Below are positions 23,636-23,972 of a stretch of DNA of 23,972 bases, piece by piece (within the stretch, counting starts at the first letter, position 1; each line of letters opens with the position of its first letter). Source of the stretch: Prolixibacteraceae bacterium (GTDB taxonomy: Bacteria > Bacteroidota > Bacteroidia > Bacteroidales > Prolixibacteraceae); assembly GCA_007116765.1 (NCBI GenBank), contig SKHV01000085.1:1-23972 (forward strand), read 5' to 3'. The position numbers and the translations under genes were made by a program. The notes below the pieces were generated by a model. It saw only the letters and a list, made by a program, of their open reading frames with translations. It searched no databases and was not told the origin of the DNA.

Positions 23636-23675
23636 CGGGTCTATACCCGATGTATTTCGGGGCAGTTGATTAGAG
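23636..23675 (+). repeat. degenerate tRNA-like copy A with inserted palindrome
   Basis: CGGGTCTATA (23636-23645) matches 9 of 10 bases with the start of the intact tRNA (23811-23820), and CAGTTGATTAGAG (23663-23675) matches 12 of 13 with its D-arm (23824-23836). Between them, three bases of the tRNA (GCT) are exchanged for the 17-nt palindromic segment CCCGATGTATTTCGGGG (23646-23662). Similarity ends after the D-arm. It is a fragment, not a tRNA gene. Confidence 0.55.
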
Positions 23676-23709
23676 AATAGAGTAATGAATTTTTAGAGCC
23701 TATAGCTCA

Positions 23710-23727
23710 TCCCGATAGTTATCGGGA
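23710..23727. repeat. short palindromic element 1 (D-loop position)
   Basis: TCCCGAT-AGTT-ATCGGGA: a 7-bp perfect stem and AGTT loop, sitting exactly in the D-loop of copy B and leaving the GCTC/GAGC D-stem intact. Short CCCGAT...ATCGGG palindromes are a recurrent intergenic type in Bacteroidota genomes as I remember them. Confidence 0.7.
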
Positions 23728-23740
23728 GTAGAGCACCTGA

Positions 23741-23764
23741 CTGTTCCGGTAGTTATCGGAACAG
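23741..23764. repeat. short palindromic element 2 (anticodon-loop position)
   Basis: CTGTTCCGGT-AGTT-ATCGGAACAG: a 10-bp stem (one G-T) and the same AGTT loop as element 1. The stem bases differ from element 1 (TTCC/GGAA against CCC/GGG) but remain complementary. It replaces the anticodon loop of copy B. Confidence 0.7.
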
Positions 23765-23811
23765 GGGTCGTAAAAATATTGGTAACGTTGTAAAGTATTG
23801 TATTAAATATC

Positions 23812-23885
23812 GGGCCTATAGCTCAGTTGGTTAGAGCACCTGACTCATAATCAGGGGGTCCCTGGTTCAAGCCCAGGTGGGCCCA
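23812..23885 (+). tRNA. tRNA with CAU anticodon, most likely tRNA-Ile2 (lysidine type)
   Basis: A 74-nt cloverleaf: acceptor GGGCCTA/TGGGCCC with discriminator A, D-stem GCTC/GAGC, anticodon stem CCTGA/TCAGG around loop CTCATAA (anticodon CAU), T-stem CCTGG/CCAGG with TTCAAGC loop. CCA is not encoded. CAU is shared by initiator Met, elongator Met and Ile2. C4-G69 and C5-G68 pairs, known TilS determinants, and the isoleucine-like GGGCCT acceptor argue for Ile2 reading AUA after lysidine modification. Elongator tRNA-Met is the alternative. Confidence 0.9.
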
Positions 23886-23897
23886 CAAATGGAAAGA

Positions 23898-23928
23898 GGG
23901 AGATGATTTTTATTATCTTCCTTTTTTT
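23898..23928 (+). terminator. intrinsic terminator of the CAU tRNA
   Basis: GGGAGATGAT (23898-23907) pairs with ATTATCTTCC (23912-23921) over 10 bp with G-T pairs and a TTTT loop, followed directly by seven T (23922-23928). It begins 12 nt after the tRNA. The last 44 bases of the window show nothing else I can identify. Confidence 0.75.
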
Positions 23929-23972
23929 ATTTAAATATCCCAAACGCTATGCAAGCAGCCTGTTACATCCTA

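Larger units (their letters stand above)
23696..23769 (+). pseudogene. tRNA-Ile2-like 5' half (copy B) with two palindromes in its loops
   Basis: Compared with the intact tRNA at 23812: GAGCCTATAGCTCA (13/14 identical), then a 19-nt hairpin in place of the 6 D-loop bases GTTGGT, then TAGAGCACCTGACT (14/14 identical), then a 19-nt hairpin in place of the 6 bases CATAAT containing the anticodon, then CAGGGGTC (one G fewer). After this the sequence stops matching: the T-arm and 3' acceptor strand are absent, so it cannot be charged. Confidence 0.8.

Noticed and set aside
23696..23769. Copy B as a functional tRNA gene with long loops
   Set aside because: The T-arm and 3' acceptor strand are absent and the anticodon is replaced, so it cannot form or decode as a tRNA.
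23636..23885. tRNA duplications as att sites of an integrated mobile element
   Set aside because: Integrases normally duplicate the 3' part of a tRNA, whereas here the 5' part is repeated; no integrase or cargo lies between the copies.
23570..23890. CRISPR-like array from the repeated CCCGAT motifs
   Set aside because: The units are not evenly spaced, the repeats are not identical, spacers are missing, and the similarity is explained by the tRNA sequence and palindromes. No cas gene is present.

Overview
The window looks like chromosome of a Bacteroidota bacterium, probably of the Bacteroidales/Marinilabiliales type (inference). The grounds are the tig-clpP-clpX block, LytS/LytTR signalling with TPR repeats, a C-terminally enlarged LspA, an IleRS2-type isoleucyl-tRNA synthetase, and repeated copies of the Bacteroidota -7 promoter motif TAnnTTTG in front of genes. 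Shine-Dalgarno sequences are weak throughout. Apart from recQ, everything up to about 18.7 kb is on the minus strand; from 18.9 kb to the end it is on the plus strand.

Layout. 1-788: 5' part of an MTA/SAH-deaminase-like amidohydrolase that runs off the left edge. 859-2010: an AAA/DUF4143 ATPase with a perfect 16-bp-arm palindrome inside its promoter. 2057-6974: a compact minus-strand group read as APC-family transporter fused to regulatory domains, methyltransferase, iron-type alcohol dehydrogenase and zinc-type alcohol dehydrogenase, directly downstream of clpX. 7032-10473: clpX, clpP and trigger factor (protein folding and proteolysis). 10585-10666: tRNA-Leu(UAG). 10738-12387: lptB and tatC (LPS transport ATPase; Tat translocase). 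12631-14811: recQ, divergent. 14841-18659: a LytTR response regulator, its TPR/LytS-type sensor kinase, and two paralogous small outer-membrane barrel proteins. 18892-23515: ileS, a DksA/TraR-like regulator and lspA. 23570-23930: a tRNA-Ile2-like region with one intact gene, its terminator, and two broken tRNA-like copies.

Most notable features. (1) Between lspA and the intact CAU tRNA lie two truncated copies of that tRNA's 5' half, each interrupted by short GC-rich palindromes. In the better copy both the D-loop and the anticodon loop (including the CAU) are exchanged for hairpins with the same AGTT loop and different but still complementary stems. (2) The IleRS carries GIHH where class I enzymes have HxGH, an exchange associated with extreme mupirocin tolerance. 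(3) The DUF4143 ATPase has a palindrome placed exactly between -35-like and -7 elements of an apparently leaderless promoter, suggesting autoregulation.

Much of the window is ordinary housekeeping. Starts were moved inward from the longest possible frame in three genes (iron alcohol dehydrogenase, LytTR regulator, second barrel protein), because the longer versions begin with TTG, overlap the neighbour, or place extra residues before an evident signal peptide.
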